Source: VXNE01 sp965208745 (lineage in GTDB: Bacteria; Pseudomonadota; Gammaproteobacteria; Pseudomonadales; Azotimanducaceae). Taken from it: a stretch of DNA of 64,000 nt. The translations under genes and the position numbers were made by a program. This document shows positions 33,754 to 42,350 of this stretch, in pieces. Position 1 is the first letter of the stretch, and every line of letters starts with the position of its first letter. The notes beneath the pieces were generated by a model, which saw only the letters and a program-made list of their open reading frames with translations, was not told the DNA's origin and did not search any database. Where the stretch lies: positions 1,364,001 to 1,428,000 of the forward strand of contig CBDBPN010000003.1 of NCBI GenBank assembly GCA_965208745.1, given 5' to 3'.

Positions 33754-36012
33754 TCAGGTATCCAGGGCGGCCAGCACCTTCGGCGGCGACATCGGCAGGT
33801 CCCTGAGGCGCAGGCCGACGGCGTCGTGGATGGCGTTGGCGACCGCGGCCATCGGCGGTGCGATCGGCACTTCGCCGACGCCCCGGACCCCGTGCGGGTG
33901 CGCGTCGTTCGGCACTTCGACCACCACCGTGTCGATCATCGGGAGGTCCGACGCGACGGGAATGCGGTAGTCCAGGAAGCCCGGGTTCTCGAGCCTGCCC
34001 GACTCGTCGAAGATGTACTCCTCGTTGAGGGCCCAGCCGATGCCCTGGGCGACGCCGCCCTGCATCTGGCCCTCGACGTAACCTGGGTGGATCGCGCGGC
34101 CGGCGTCCTGCACGGCGGTGTAGCGGACGACTTCCACGCGGCCGGTCTCGGTGTCCACTTCGACGTCGCACACGTGGGTCGCGAACGCCGGTGCGGCGCC
34201 CTGGGCGTTCACCGACACCTGCGCCGCGATCGGGCCGCCCGTGCGGGCCGCCTGCGCCGCGAGTTCCGCGAGGGAGAGCGGCTCGAAATCCCCGGCGTTG
34301 GAACCCGCGGGGTGGGCATGGCCGTCCTTCCAGTCCACGGCTTCGGGGTCGATGTCCCAGAGGATCGCGGCCCGTTCGCGCAGTTGCGCCACGACGCGCT
34401 CCGTGGCCTCCGAGACCACGGTGCCGGCGGAGAACGTCACGCGGCTGCCGCCGGTCGACGCGCTGAAGCCGATGGTGTTGGTGTCGCCGACCTGCGCGCT
34501 GACGTTGCGGTAGTGAATGCCCAGCGTCTCGGCGACGATGTTCACCATGGACGCGCGCGAGCCGCCGATGTCCGGGTGTCCCGTCGTGACCGCGACCGTG
34601 CCGTCCTCGTTGACGTTGACGTGCGCGCTCGATTCGCCGCCGACGTTGAACCAGAAGCCGCTCGCGACCCCGCGTCCCCGGCGGCCGTTCTTCTTGCTGG
34701 CGCTGTAGTGCGCGTGCGCCCTGGCGGCCTCGAGCGTCTCCTCGTAACCGATCCTTCGGTAGGTGGGGCCGTACGCCGCCCGCGTCCCCTCCCGCGCGGC
34801 GTTCTTGAGTCGGAAGTCGATGGGATCGATCTCGAGCTCGCGCGCGAGTTCGTCGATCACCGATTCGACCCCGAAAGCCGCGATGGGCGAACCTGGTGCG
34901 CGATACGCGTTGCATTTGGGCCGATTCGCAACGACGTCGTAGCCCACGACCCGGACGTTGTCGATGGCGTAGGGGGCAAACGCACAGTTCGAGGCCGCCC
35001 GCACCGGCGAGCCGGGGAACGCGCCCGCCTGGAAGCGGAAGGTCGCTTCCGCGGCCACGATGCGCCCGTCGCGCCGGGCGCCGATCTTCACCGTGTTCGA
35101 CGAACCCGAGGTCGGGCCGGTCGCGCGGAAGACCTCCTCCCGGGTCATCACCATCTTCACCGGCGCGCCGGCCTTGTGCGACAGGACGTAGGCCAGCGGT
35201 TCGAGATAGACGATCGTCTTGCCGCCGAAGCCGCCGCCGATCTCCGCCGGGATGGCGCGGATGTCGGAAAGCCTCGCGCCGGTCATCCTGGCGGTGGCGT
35301 TCCTGACCATGAACTGGCCCTGGCTGGAACTCCAGATGGTCGCGCGCCCGTCCGCCGAGACGCTGACGAGACACGCGTGCGGCTCGATGTAGCCCTGGTG
35401 CACGGGCTTCGTCCGGAAGTGCCGCTCGATGACGACGTCCGCCTCGGCGAACCCGTCGTCTATGTCGCCGAGCGTGATGGTCATGCGGCTCGCGACGTTG
35501 GTCGCCGCATCCGGCCCCGAGTCGTCGCCGGCGGTGCGCAGGAAGTCGTGCAGCACGGGCGCGTCGGGCTGCATCGCCTCGTCGACATCCAGCACCCAGG
35601 GCAGCGGTTCGTAGTCGACCTCGATCAGGTCCAGCGCCGCCTCCGCAGCCTCCTGCGTCCCCGCGGCGACCGCCGCCACCGCGTGTCCGGCGTAGAGCGC
35701 CTTGTCGCGGGCCATGACGTTCCGGCTCACGAAGCGCAGGTCGGCGGGACCGACCATCACGGGCGTATCCAGCGGGAAGTGCACGAGGTCATCGCCCGTC
35801 ATCACGGCCCTCACGCCGGGCGCCGCGGCGGCCCCGCGGGTGTCGATCAACCTGATGCGCGCGTGCGGGTGCGGGCTGCGCAGCACCTTGCCCCACAGCA
35901 TGCCGGGCTGTGCGAAGTCCGCGCCGAAGGCCGCGCGGCCGGTGACCTTGTCTTCGCCGTCCGGGCGGATGGTGTTCTTGCCGATCCACCGGTTGTTGGT
36001 TGCTTCGCCCAC
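33754..36012 (-). CDS. Xanthine dehydrogenase/aldehyde oxidase-family molybdopterin-binding subunit
   Basis: 752 residues from GTG 36012; the frame is open further upstream but without family sequence. Order: aldehyde-oxidase N-domain (KVTGRAAFGADFAQPGMLWG, VLRSPHPHARI), then molybdenum-cofactor domain with EIGGGFGGKTIVYLEP, CNAYRAPGSP and the catalytic glutamate motif HGVRGVGEVPIAPP. Such subunits hydroxylate aldehydes, purines, nicotinate or acyl-CoA rings. The FAD and [2Fe-2S] subunits usually encoded beside it are not here, so electrons must leave through partners elsewhere. Confidence 0.88.
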   Translation of the reverse strand: MGEATNNRWIGKNTIRPDGEDKVTGRAAFGADFAQPGMLWGKVLRSPHPHARIRLIDTRGAAAAPGVRAVMTGDDLVHFPLDTPVMVGPADLRFVSRNVMARDKALYAGHAVAAVAAGTQEAAEAALDLIEVDYEPLPWVLDVDEAMQPDAPVLHDFLRTAGDDSGPDAATNVASRMTITLGDIDDGFAEADVVIERHFRTKPVHQGYIEPHACLVSVSADGRATIWSSSQGQFMVRNATARMTGARLSDIRAIPAEIGGGFGGKTIVYLEPLAYVLSHKAGAPVKMVMTREEVFRATGPTSGSSNTVKIGARRDGRIVAAEATFRFQAGAFPGSPVRAASNCAFAPYAIDNVRVVGYDVVANRPKCNAYRAPGSPIAAFGVESVIDELARELEIDPIDFRLKNAAREGTRAAYGPTYRRIGYEETLEAARAHAHYSASKKNGRRGRGVASGFWFNVGGESSAHVNVNEDGTVAVTTGHPDIGGSRASMVNIVAETLGIHYRNVSAQVGDTNTIGFSASTGGSRVTFSAGTVVSEATERVVAQLRERAAILWDIDPEAVDWKDGHAHPAGSNAGDFEPLSLAELAAQAARTGGPIAAQVSVNAQGAAPAFATHVCDVEVDTETGRVEVVRYTAVQDAGRAIHPGYVEGQMQGGVAQGIGWALNEEYIFDESGRLENPGFLDYRIPVASDLPMIDTVVVEVPNDAHPHGVRGVGEVPIAPPMAAVANAIHDAVGLRLRDLPMSPPKVLAALDT

Positions 36013-36589
36013 GATCGTCCCCCGCGCACCAGGCTTGTTCGAGTCGGTGTGGCCCGCGTCTCGTCCGCCACTGGCCGTGGCTGGTCGTCGATGGCGCGGA
36101 CGCGCCGCCACCGTAAACGACGGGAACGAGACCGTCAAACGATCAACCACGGCCCAAGTCCGCTGCCACGTGGCTCCCTCCTCCTTTTTCGCGGTTAAAC
36201 CACCGACGAAGCGGACACGACCGATGGCGACTACTCCGTAGACAGCTGACCTTTGGCAGCACGCCCGTTGCAGACTCCGCAGCCCGCCGCAAAGCCCACC
36301 AGCCAGGCACGCTACCCTGTGATCCCGGCCAAACGGTAGAATCCCCTCCCTCAGCAATCGGACGTAGACGACCCCGACCAACAGGTCGGCGTCGCAGCAC
36401 TCGAGTCCGCGTGCGCTTGCGTTGGCCATAGTCCGCTCCAATCACGCACCGGGCCCACCCCTTTGCTTGTCGACTAACAGCACTTTATACCCATTCGTTC
36501 CTGCCATACGATCACGCAACGCCCCCTTCCTTCGCCTAGGCGTGCCATGGGCCTCGCCGATCCAAAATACCCCGGCCTATTCGCCAGGA
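36013..36589. other. 577-bp stretch without a convincing gene
   Basis: Frames are open on the minus strand, but their translations are rich in Arg, Gly and Cys without family sequence. It contains the promoter side of the dehydrogenase operon (minus strand) and, from about 36420, a drop in GC leading into the DUF1524 remnant. I see no RNA gene or clear terminator. Confidence 0.5.
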
Positions 36590-36967
36590 CGGTTGGCACG
36601 AACCAGGCTGATCCTCGAGTCACTTGAGCGTTCTTTCGGGCACAAGGAAACACCAGAAATCACGGGGGACGTGACCATAGAACACGTCATGCCTCAGACG
36701 CTATCCGACCATTGGCAGCAAAGGCTCAGGAGCTCAGACATGGGCGAGCAACATGATCGTTGGTTGCATACGATCGGCAACCTCACGTTGACGGCGTACA
36801 ACGCGGAGCTCGGAAACGCCCCCTTCTCCGAAAAGAAGAGGTTGCTCAAGGACTCGAAATTCTCTCTAACGAAGTCGCTACTAGAACGGACGCAGTGGAA
36901 GTTCAACGAGATTCGGACTCGAGGAGAAATGCTTGCCGGCCATGCTGTGTCAGTGTGGGGTAAGTAG
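36590..36967 (+). pseudogene. C-terminal fragment of a GmrSD-type (DUF1524/HNH) restriction nuclease
   Basis: RLILESLERSFGHKETPEIT, then TIEHVMPQTLSDHW, LHTIGNLTLTAYNAELGN and FSEKKRLLKDSKFSL match the end of DUF1524 nucleases, with the EHVMPQ HNH-like catalytic motif and NLTLT.YN. Whole GmrSD proteins (type IV restriction of modified DNA) are 500-800 residues; only about 125 remain. GC is clearly lower than in neighbouring genes, which suggests acquired DNA. The IS1634-like pair starts 43 bp downstream. The upstream breakpoint is unclear. Confidence 0.72.
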
Positions 36968-37004
36968 AAACACTACAATAGCACCCGCCTTACTGTTGTC
37001 GTCG

Positions 37005-37010
37005 GCTAAC
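37005..37010. repeat. GCTAAC target duplication, first of three
   Basis: GCTAAC occurs at 37005-37010, 38967-38972 and 40944-40949: outside, between and outside the two IS1634-like elements. Six bp fits the duplication size of this family. Confidence 0.8.
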
Positions 37011-38966
37011 CGGAACTTCCAGAGTCGATGTGCTCTAACTTGCTGATGCGTATGGATATTGGCGAGGATCGGCGGTTTGTTACTGGGAACGCTACTGTAG
37101 CCGGAGGCCGAGCAAGCGGAACGCCTCGCGCTGCAGTTCGGTGGGTCGGGCGAGGAGTTCGAACGGTTCGGCGCCGGGCAGGCGCGGCGTGACGGTGTTT
37201 TTCGTGACGGTGGCGAGGTCGCCGAGCAGGGAGCGGAAGCTCTGCACGGGCCGCCCGTCGTCGGCGCGCTTGCGACGGGCCTTGCGCCGGGCGGACTCGG
37301 AGACCCGGGCGGGGGCGACCACGGAGGCGCGGTCGGCCGCGGCGCCGGCCGGGTCCTCGTCGTCGAACAGCAGCGGCGCCAGCCGCTCGCGCATGTGCCA
37401 CTCCACGTAGTAGGCGAGCATGCACAGCAGCACGTGGGCGCGCACCCGGTCGGCCGTGCGGTGGAACACCGGGCGCACCTTCAGATCGACGGTCTTGAGA
37501 CTGCGGAAGGCGCGCTCCACGGTGCTCAGGCGCTTGTAGGCGCGCACGGCGCCCGCGGCGTCGAGGCGTTCCTCCGGCAGGCTGGTGCGGATGACGTACA
37601 GCCCGTCCAGGGCCGCCTCGGCGGCGATGGAGGCGGCGTTTCTGCGGTGGCCGAAGCAGCCGTCGTCGTCGATGTCCCAGTCGAAGTGCTTGGCCATCCT
37701 GTACTTGCCGATGACCTTGCCGACCCGCGCGCCGATCCGCTCCGCGCCCGTCAGGCGCTTGTGCTTCCGCCGCGTCGCCGCCGCGATGGGTTCGAGCAGC
37801 TTCTCGGTGGCCGCGAGCAGTTCCCCGCGCTTGCGCGCGCGCTCCGCGGCGAGCAGCGGATTGCGGCACACCACGAGGCGCTCGCCGGGATGCGCGTCGG
37901 CGCGGATCTCGATCAGGTCCCGCTCGTCGAACAGCGACGGCTGGATCGCGCCGGCCTCGACCAGCTTGCGGATCGCCGGCCCCCGCAGGGCGCTGATCCA
38001 GTCCAGCCCCGCCGGCTTGACGTCCTCCCGGATGCGCGCCTCGGTGAGCATGCCGCGGTCGCCCACCAGCACCACCCTGGACAGCCCGAAGCGTTCGCGC
38101 AGCTTGTCGATCCGCGCGCCCACGGTGGCCGGGTCGGCGGTGTTGCCGGGGAACACCTCCACCGCCACCGGCCGGCCGTCGGCGTCGCACAGCAGCCCGA
38201 ACTCGATCTGCAGCTTGCCCTTCTTGCCGTCGCGCGAGTGGCCGCGCTTCGCCAGCGGGCACTGGCGCCCCTCCAGGTACACCGAGGTCAGGTCGTACAG
38301 CACCAGCGCGCCGTCCGCGAGATGGCGCCTGGCCAGGGTCCGCTCGATGCGGTCCTGGCGCGCGAGCAGCCAGTCCATGGCGGCGTACAGGTCGTCCTCG
38401 GTGAGCGCGCCCAGTCCCAGCGTGTCGGCCAGGGTGTGGCGCGCGGTGGCCGCGGCGAGGCCGGCGGCGGTGGCCAGCTTCGACCCCGGCTCCAGCACGC
38501 GGGCGACGACCATGGCCACCACGCGGTCGCGCTCGGGCGAGCGTTGCGCGGCCACGACCCGGTCCAGGCGCAGTTGCCGGAGCGTGCCGAGCACGGCGGC
38601 GACATGGCCGTGCGGCAGCGCGCGGACGATGTCGAAGGCGTCGTCGCGGCCGACGAGGGGTTCGTCCTTGAGCAGTCGGCGCAGGGTTTCGATCTTGGCG
38701 CGGGGCCACCTGGAGAGGTTGGCGATGGTGCGCTTCCTGACCTTGCCGTCCTCGCGCCAGCCCTCGCGCAGGAGGATGGCGGGGGGCGAGTTGCGGTTCG
38801 GGACGGTTTCGATGTACATGGGAACGATGATAATCGTCCCGCCACGCCATTGCAACCCATAACCCACACTTTACATGGGAACATTGCATCGCCCCGAAAA
38901 CCCAACGATCCCTGTCGAATCAATCCCTTGACCCGATTCTCAGCGGGAAATCAGGGGGAACTTCCG
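37011..38966 (-). mobile_element. IS1634-family (IS4-like) element 1, 1,956 bp
   Basis: Ends CGGAACTTCC on the left and GGAACTTCCG on the right form short inverted repeats with one mismatch (CGGAA-c/g-TTCC). It is bounded by GCTAAC on both sides. It carries one transposase gene on the minus strand. The right-hand 147 bp before the end (38820-38966) are non-coding and AT-richer. Confidence 0.85.
37092..38819 (-). CDS. IS1634-family transposase 1
   Basis: 575 residues from ATG 38819. It begins MYIETVPNRNSPPAILLREG, typical of the family. DDE-type RNase-H core marks include LVLYDLTSVYLEG, RGHSRDGKKGKLQIEFGLLC, VVLVGDRGMLTEARI and, near the C-terminus, RAYKRLSTVERAFRSLKTVD. The gene is intact. 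It is clearly different from the neighbouring copy, differing at many positions along the chain, so the two are not a recent duplication. Confidence 0.93.
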   Translation of the reverse strand: MYIETVPNRNSPPAILLREGWREDGKVRKRTIANLSRWPRAKIETLRRLLKDEPLVGRDDAFDIVRALPHGHVAAVLGTLRQLRLDRVVAAQRSPERDRVVAMVVARVLEPGSKLATAAGLAAATARHTLADTLGLGALTEDDLYAAMDWLLARQDRIERTLARRHLADGALVLYDLTSVYLEGRQCPLAKRGHSRDGKKGKLQIEFGLLCDADGRPVAVEVFPGNTADPATVGARIDKLRERFGLSRVVLVGDRGMLTEARIREDVKPAGLDWISALRGPAIRKLVEAGAIQPSLFDERDLIEIRADAHPGERLVVCRNPLLAAERARKRGELLAATEKLLEPIAAATRRKHKRLTGAERIGARVGKVIGKYRMAKHFDWDIDDDGCFGHRRNAASIAAEAALDGLYVIRTSLPEERLDAAGAVRAYKRLSTVERAFRSLKTVDLKVRPVFHRTADRVRAHVLLCMLAYYVEWHMRERLAPLLFDDEDPAGAAADRASVVAPARVSESARRKARRKRADDGRPVQSFRSLLGDLATVTKNTVTPRLPGAEPFELLARPTELQREAFRLLGLRLQ

Positions 38967-38972
38967 GCTAAC
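38967..38972. repeat. GCTAAC target duplication, shared by both IS1634-like elements
   Basis: Single GCTAAC between the right end of element 1 (...GGAACTTCCG) and the left end of element 2 (CCGAACTTCC...). It serves as a flank for both. Confidence 0.8.
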
Positions 38973-40943
38973 CCGAACTTCCAGAGTCGATCCGAGCTAA
39001 CCCATTGATTTTTGCAGAGATCACGGATTTCTAGCGGGCGGTTACTGGGTACGCTATTGTAGACGCACACCGAGCAGCCGGAAGGCTTTGCGCTGCAGTT
39101 CGGTGGGTCGGGCGAGGACGTCGAAGGGTTCGGCGCCGGGCAGACGGGGCACCACACGGTTCTTGGTGACGGTGGCCAGGTCCCGCAGCAGGGACTGGAA
39201 GCTGTGCACGGGCCAGCCCTCCTCGGTGCGTTTCGTGCGGGCCTTGCGCCGGGCGGATTCGGAGACCCGGGCCGGGGCGACGACGGAGGTGCGCTGCGCC
39301 TCGGCGCCGGCAGGATCCTCGTCGTCGAACAGCAGCGGCGCGAGGCGGCGGCGCATGTGCCATTCCACGTAGTGGGCCAGCATGCACAAAAGCACATGGG
39401 CGCGCACCCGTTCGGCGGTGCGGTGGAACACCGGCCGCACCTTCAGGTCCACGCTTTTCAGGCTGCGGAAGGCCCGCTCCACGGTGCTCAAGCGTTTGTA
39501 GGCACGCACCGTGCCCCGGTCGTCCAGTTCGGACTCCGAGAGGCTGGTGCGGATGACATACAGCCCGTCGAGCGCCGCTTCCGCGGCGATGGACGGGGCG
39601 TTTCTGTGGTAGCCGAAGGCGCCGTTGTCGTCGACGTGCCAGTCGAAGTGCTTGGCCATCTTGAACTTGCCGATGACCTTGCCGACCCGCTCGCCGATCT
39701 TGTCCTCGCCGGTCAGGCGTCGTTTCTTGCGCCGCGTGGCCGCCACGATGGGCTCAAGCAGCTTCTCGGTGGCCTCGAGCAGTTGTTCGCGCTTGCGCGC
39801 GCGCTCTTCGGCCAACAGCGGATTGCGGCACACCATCAGGCGCTCGCCGGGATAGGCGTCGGCGCGCACCTCCACCAGGTCGGTCTCATCGAACAACGAC
39901 AACTGCACCGCCCCGGATTCGACCAGCTTGCGGATCGCCGGCCCACGCAACGCGCCGATCCAGTCCAGTCCCGCCGGTTTCACCTCCTCGCGGATGCGCG
40001 CCTCGGTCAGCATCCCCCGGTCGCCCACCAGCACCACCTTCCTCAGCCCGAAGCGGGCCCGGAGCTTGTCGATCTGCACCCCCACCGTGGCCGGATCGGC
40101 GGCGTTGCCGGGGAACACCTCCACCGCCACCGGCCGGCCCTCGGCGTCGCACAACAGGCCGAACTCGATCTGCAGCTTGCCACGCTTGCCGTCGCGGGAA
40201 TGCCCGCGCTTGGCCAGTGGGCAGCACCGCCCTTCCAGGTACACCGAGGTCAAATCGTAGAGCACCAGCGCGCCGTCGGTCAGATGCCGCCGGGCGAGGG
40301 TTTGTTCGATGCGTTCCTGGCGGTTCAACAGCCAGTCCATGGCCGCGTACAGCGCATCCTCGTCCACCGCGCCGAGGGCAAGCGTCTCGGCCAGCGAATC
40401 GCCTGCCGTGGCCTCGGCCAGGTTGCGCGCGGCGGCGAGCTTGGAGCCGGGTTCGAGCACCCGGGCGACGATCAGGGCCAGCACCCGGTCGCGTTCGGGG
40501 CCGCGTTGCGGGGCGATGAGCCGCTCGATGCGCAGTTTTTTGAGCGTGCCGAGCACGGCGGCGACATGGCCGTGCGGGCGGGCGCGCACGATGTCGAAGG
40601 CGTCTTCGGGGCGGGCCACGGCGGCGCCGCCCTTGAGCAGGACGCGCAGGCCCTCGATGAGGGTGGCGGGCCATTTGGAGAGGTTGGCGAGGGTGCGCTT
40701 TTTGACTTTGCCGCCGTGTCGGTAGGATTCGCGCAGGAGGATGGCGGGTGGGGAGTTGCGGTTCGGGACGGACTCGATGTACATGGCTACGAATTATAGT
40801 CGTCAAATTCTTTCATATCAATCTTTATGACGAACAAATCCGATATTTACATGGCTACATTTTCCCGATCTGTAGGCCGCAGAAACCTTGCCAAATCAAC
40901 CGCTTGGCCAGACAATCAGTGGGAAATCAGGGGGGAACTTCGG
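38973..40943 (-). mobile_element. IS1634-family element 2, 1,971 bp
   Basis: Ends CCGAACTTCC and GGAACTTCGG form an inverted repeat with one mismatch, differing from element 1 only in the second base of the end. It is bounded by GCTAAC at 38967-38972 and 40944-40949. Orientation is the same as element 1. The ~160 bp upstream of the transposase are AT-rich and may hold its promoter. Confidence 0.85.
39054..40784 (-). CDS. IS1634-family transposase 2
   Basis: 576 residues, collinear with transposase 1 and sharing LVLYDLTSVYLEG, RGHSRDGKRGKLQIEF and RLSTVERAFRSLKSVD, but with many substitutions spread along the chain. The frame is intact. It starts MYIESVPNRNSPPAILLRES. Confidence 0.93.
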   Translation of the reverse strand: MYIESVPNRNSPPAILLRESYRHGGKVKKRTLANLSKWPATLIEGLRVLLKGGAAVARPEDAFDIVRARPHGHVAAVLGTLKKLRIERLIAPQRGPERDRVLALIVARVLEPGSKLAAARNLAEATAGDSLAETLALGAVDEDALYAAMDWLLNRQERIEQTLARRHLTDGALVLYDLTSVYLEGRCCPLAKRGHSRDGKRGKLQIEFGLLCDAEGRPVAVEVFPGNAADPATVGVQIDKLRARFGLRKVVLVGDRGMLTEARIREEVKPAGLDWIGALRGPAIRKLVESGAVQLSLFDETDLVEVRADAYPGERLMVCRNPLLAEERARKREQLLEATEKLLEPIVAATRRKKRRLTGEDKIGERVGKVIGKFKMAKHFDWHVDDNGAFGYHRNAPSIAAEAALDGLYVIRTSLSESELDDRGTVRAYKRLSTVERAFRSLKSVDLKVRPVFHRTAERVRAHVLLCMLAHYVEWHMRRRLAPLLFDDEDPAGAEAQRTSVVAPARVSESARRKARTKRTEEGWPVHSFQSLLRDLATVTKNRVVPRLPGAEPFDVLARPTELQRKAFRLLGVRLQ

Positions 40944-40949
40944 GCTAAC
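40944..40949. repeat. GCTAAC target duplication, third copy
   Basis: Right flank of element 2. The sequence that follows leads into the Shine-Dalgarno and ATG of the amidohydrolase remnant at 40998, so the insertions are intergenic. Confidence 0.8.
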
Positions 40950-40997
40950 GTGAGTCGCAGGCTCGCTCAACGTACGCCGATAGCCCGAGGAGACCCC

Positions 40998-41360
40998 ATG
41001 AGCGAGGAGCCCTACCTGCTGATCACGGCCGATACGCATGCCGGCGGTAACGACTTTCCGGAACTCGTGTTCGTCACGCGCCACGGCTGCGAGCCGTGGG
41101 AAGACCTCGCCGTCAAGCTCATGCTCAAGTGGCCGAACCTCTATTACTCGACGACGGCGTTCGCGCCGAAGCACTATCCCCGGGCGGTCGTCGATTACGC
41201 GAACACGCGCGGGGCCGGCAAGGTCCTCTACGGCGGCTACTTCCCGATGGGGCTCTCCCTCGAGCTCATCATGGGCGACATGCGGAACCTGGACCTCAAG
41301 GAGGAGGTCTGGCCGAAGTTCCTGCGCGACAACGCGAGGAAGGTGCTGGGGCTCGGGTGA
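40998..41360 (+). pseudogene. Amidohydrolase-2 family protein with internal deletion
   Basis: ATG 40998 has GAGGAGA upstream. Residues 1-16 (MSEEPYLLITADTHAG) are a normal amidohydrolase start with the D-x-H metal motif, but from about residue 21 it jumps to the end of the family fold: ELVFVTRHGCEPWEDLAVKL, KWPNLYYSTTAFAPKHYPRA, KVLYGGYFPMG. About 200 or more residues, including central metal ligands, are missing, so the protein cannot be active. The frame is preserved across the deletion. Confidence 0.75.
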
Positions 41361-41369
41361 ACGGGCGGG

Positions 41370-41873
41370 TCATGGGCGGGCGAGACGATCCTCCTCGTCA
41401 ATGAGGCCAACGCGAGTCGGCCGGTCATCGCCCCACCGCCACATGACGAGGTTCAGATCCCGCTCACTGGCACCGGTCGCGAAACTGCGCACGAGCATGC
41501 CCCAGTAACCCTCCGCCATCAGCCGGTCCGCCAGACGCTGCGACGCGGCAACCGACCCTTCGAGCATGTCCGCTTCCCAGGTGGGGCAAACCAGGTCGGC
41601 TTCCGTCGCCCCGGTCGCACGCAACAGCGCCGGGTCCGCCGCATCGAACACGGGCTCTGCATCGACCTCGTAGGCGCAGAGCGTCAGCGGCTGCATCGGT
41701 CTCCCAAGCGGCTGCGCTTCCCGTATCGCCGTGAGCGGGGAGAGCGAACAGTAGAGCGCCGCGACCCCGGGCCTGTTGAAACGCCCGCCGTACCGCCTTG
41801 CTCCCTCGCCCGACAACGGCGTCCAGGCCCATTGGGGGTTGTGGGCCCGGTACACGGTCCCGCGAAAACGCAT
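41370..41873 (-). CDS. RES-domain toxin (NAD+-degrading type), second locus
   Basis: 167 residues. RES fold with MRFRGTVYRAHNPQWAWTPL, GGRFNRPGVAALYCS (Arg), SPLTAIREAQPLG (Glu) and a late Ser in MLVRSFATGASERDLNLVMW. It is shorter and of a different subgroup from the remnant at 28241. It follows its Xre partner by 15 bp on the same strand; together they form a complete toxin-antitoxin pair. Confidence 0.83.
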   Translation of the reverse strand: MRFRGTVYRAHNPQWAWTPLSGEGARRYGGRFNRPGVAALYCSLSPLTAIREAQPLGRPMQPLTLCAYEVDAEPVFDAADPALLRATGATEADLVCPTWEADMLEGSVAASQRLADRLMAEGYWGMLVRSFATGASERDLNLVMWRWGDDRPTRVGLIDEEDRLARP

Positions 41874-41888
41874 CCTGACAACGCGCCG

Positions 41889-42239
41889 TCAGGCGTACCC
41901 CCCCGCCGCGACCCGATCCAGGTACGCGCGCACGTGCTCGCCCTTCCCTTCCCGCACCAGCAGGTCCGGTGTCGCCCCCCCAAAGCCGGGAAGTCGCGCA
42001 CTGCGGAACCACGCGTACGCCGCGATCGGTGAGTCCATTTCTGGCTCGATACGGTTCAGGATCTCCAGCATCTGGCGTAGCCGCACCTGGGACTTGCGTG
42101 CACGAATCCGCGACGTGCGCGTGAACGCGTCCTTGCCGAGCCCCAGGGTGCCGGCGATCTCGCGCCTGGTGGTGCGGAGCTCATCCGCGATCAGCGCCGG
42201 GGAGAAGACCTGATCCTCAACCAGTTTGTTTAGCTGCAT
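41889..42239 (-). CDS. Xre/MbcA/ParS-family antitoxin, second locus
   Basis: 116 residues from ATG 42239; an in-frame ATG at 42287 would add 16 residues. It starts MQLNKLVEDQVFSPALIADE, with the helix-turn-helix around TRREIAGTLGLGKDAFTR. The C-terminal toxin-binding domain has MDSPIAAYAWFRSARLPGFG and GEHVRAYLDRVAAGGYA. It is encoded just ahead of the RES toxin and is presumably autoregulatory. Confidence 0.83.
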   Translation of the reverse strand: MQLNKLVEDQVFSPALIADELRTTRREIAGTLGLGKDAFTRTSRIRARKSQVRLRQMLEILNRIEPEMDSPIAAYAWFRSARLPGFGGATPDLLVREGKGEHVRAYLDRVAAGGYA

Positions 42240-42350
42240 TGGGCCTAAACCACACGATTCGTGACGCATTATAGTGCGACAAATCACGTTCTGACCAGCG
42301 GAATGGAGCGAAGGGCCCCGCCGAGACCGCCCTGCGGGCGCAACGCCAAA

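Noticed and set aside
36422..36589. N-terminal 56 codons preceding the DUF1524 fragment as part of its gene
   Set aside because: No resemblance to GmrSD sequence; Pro/Ser/Asn-rich chance reading.
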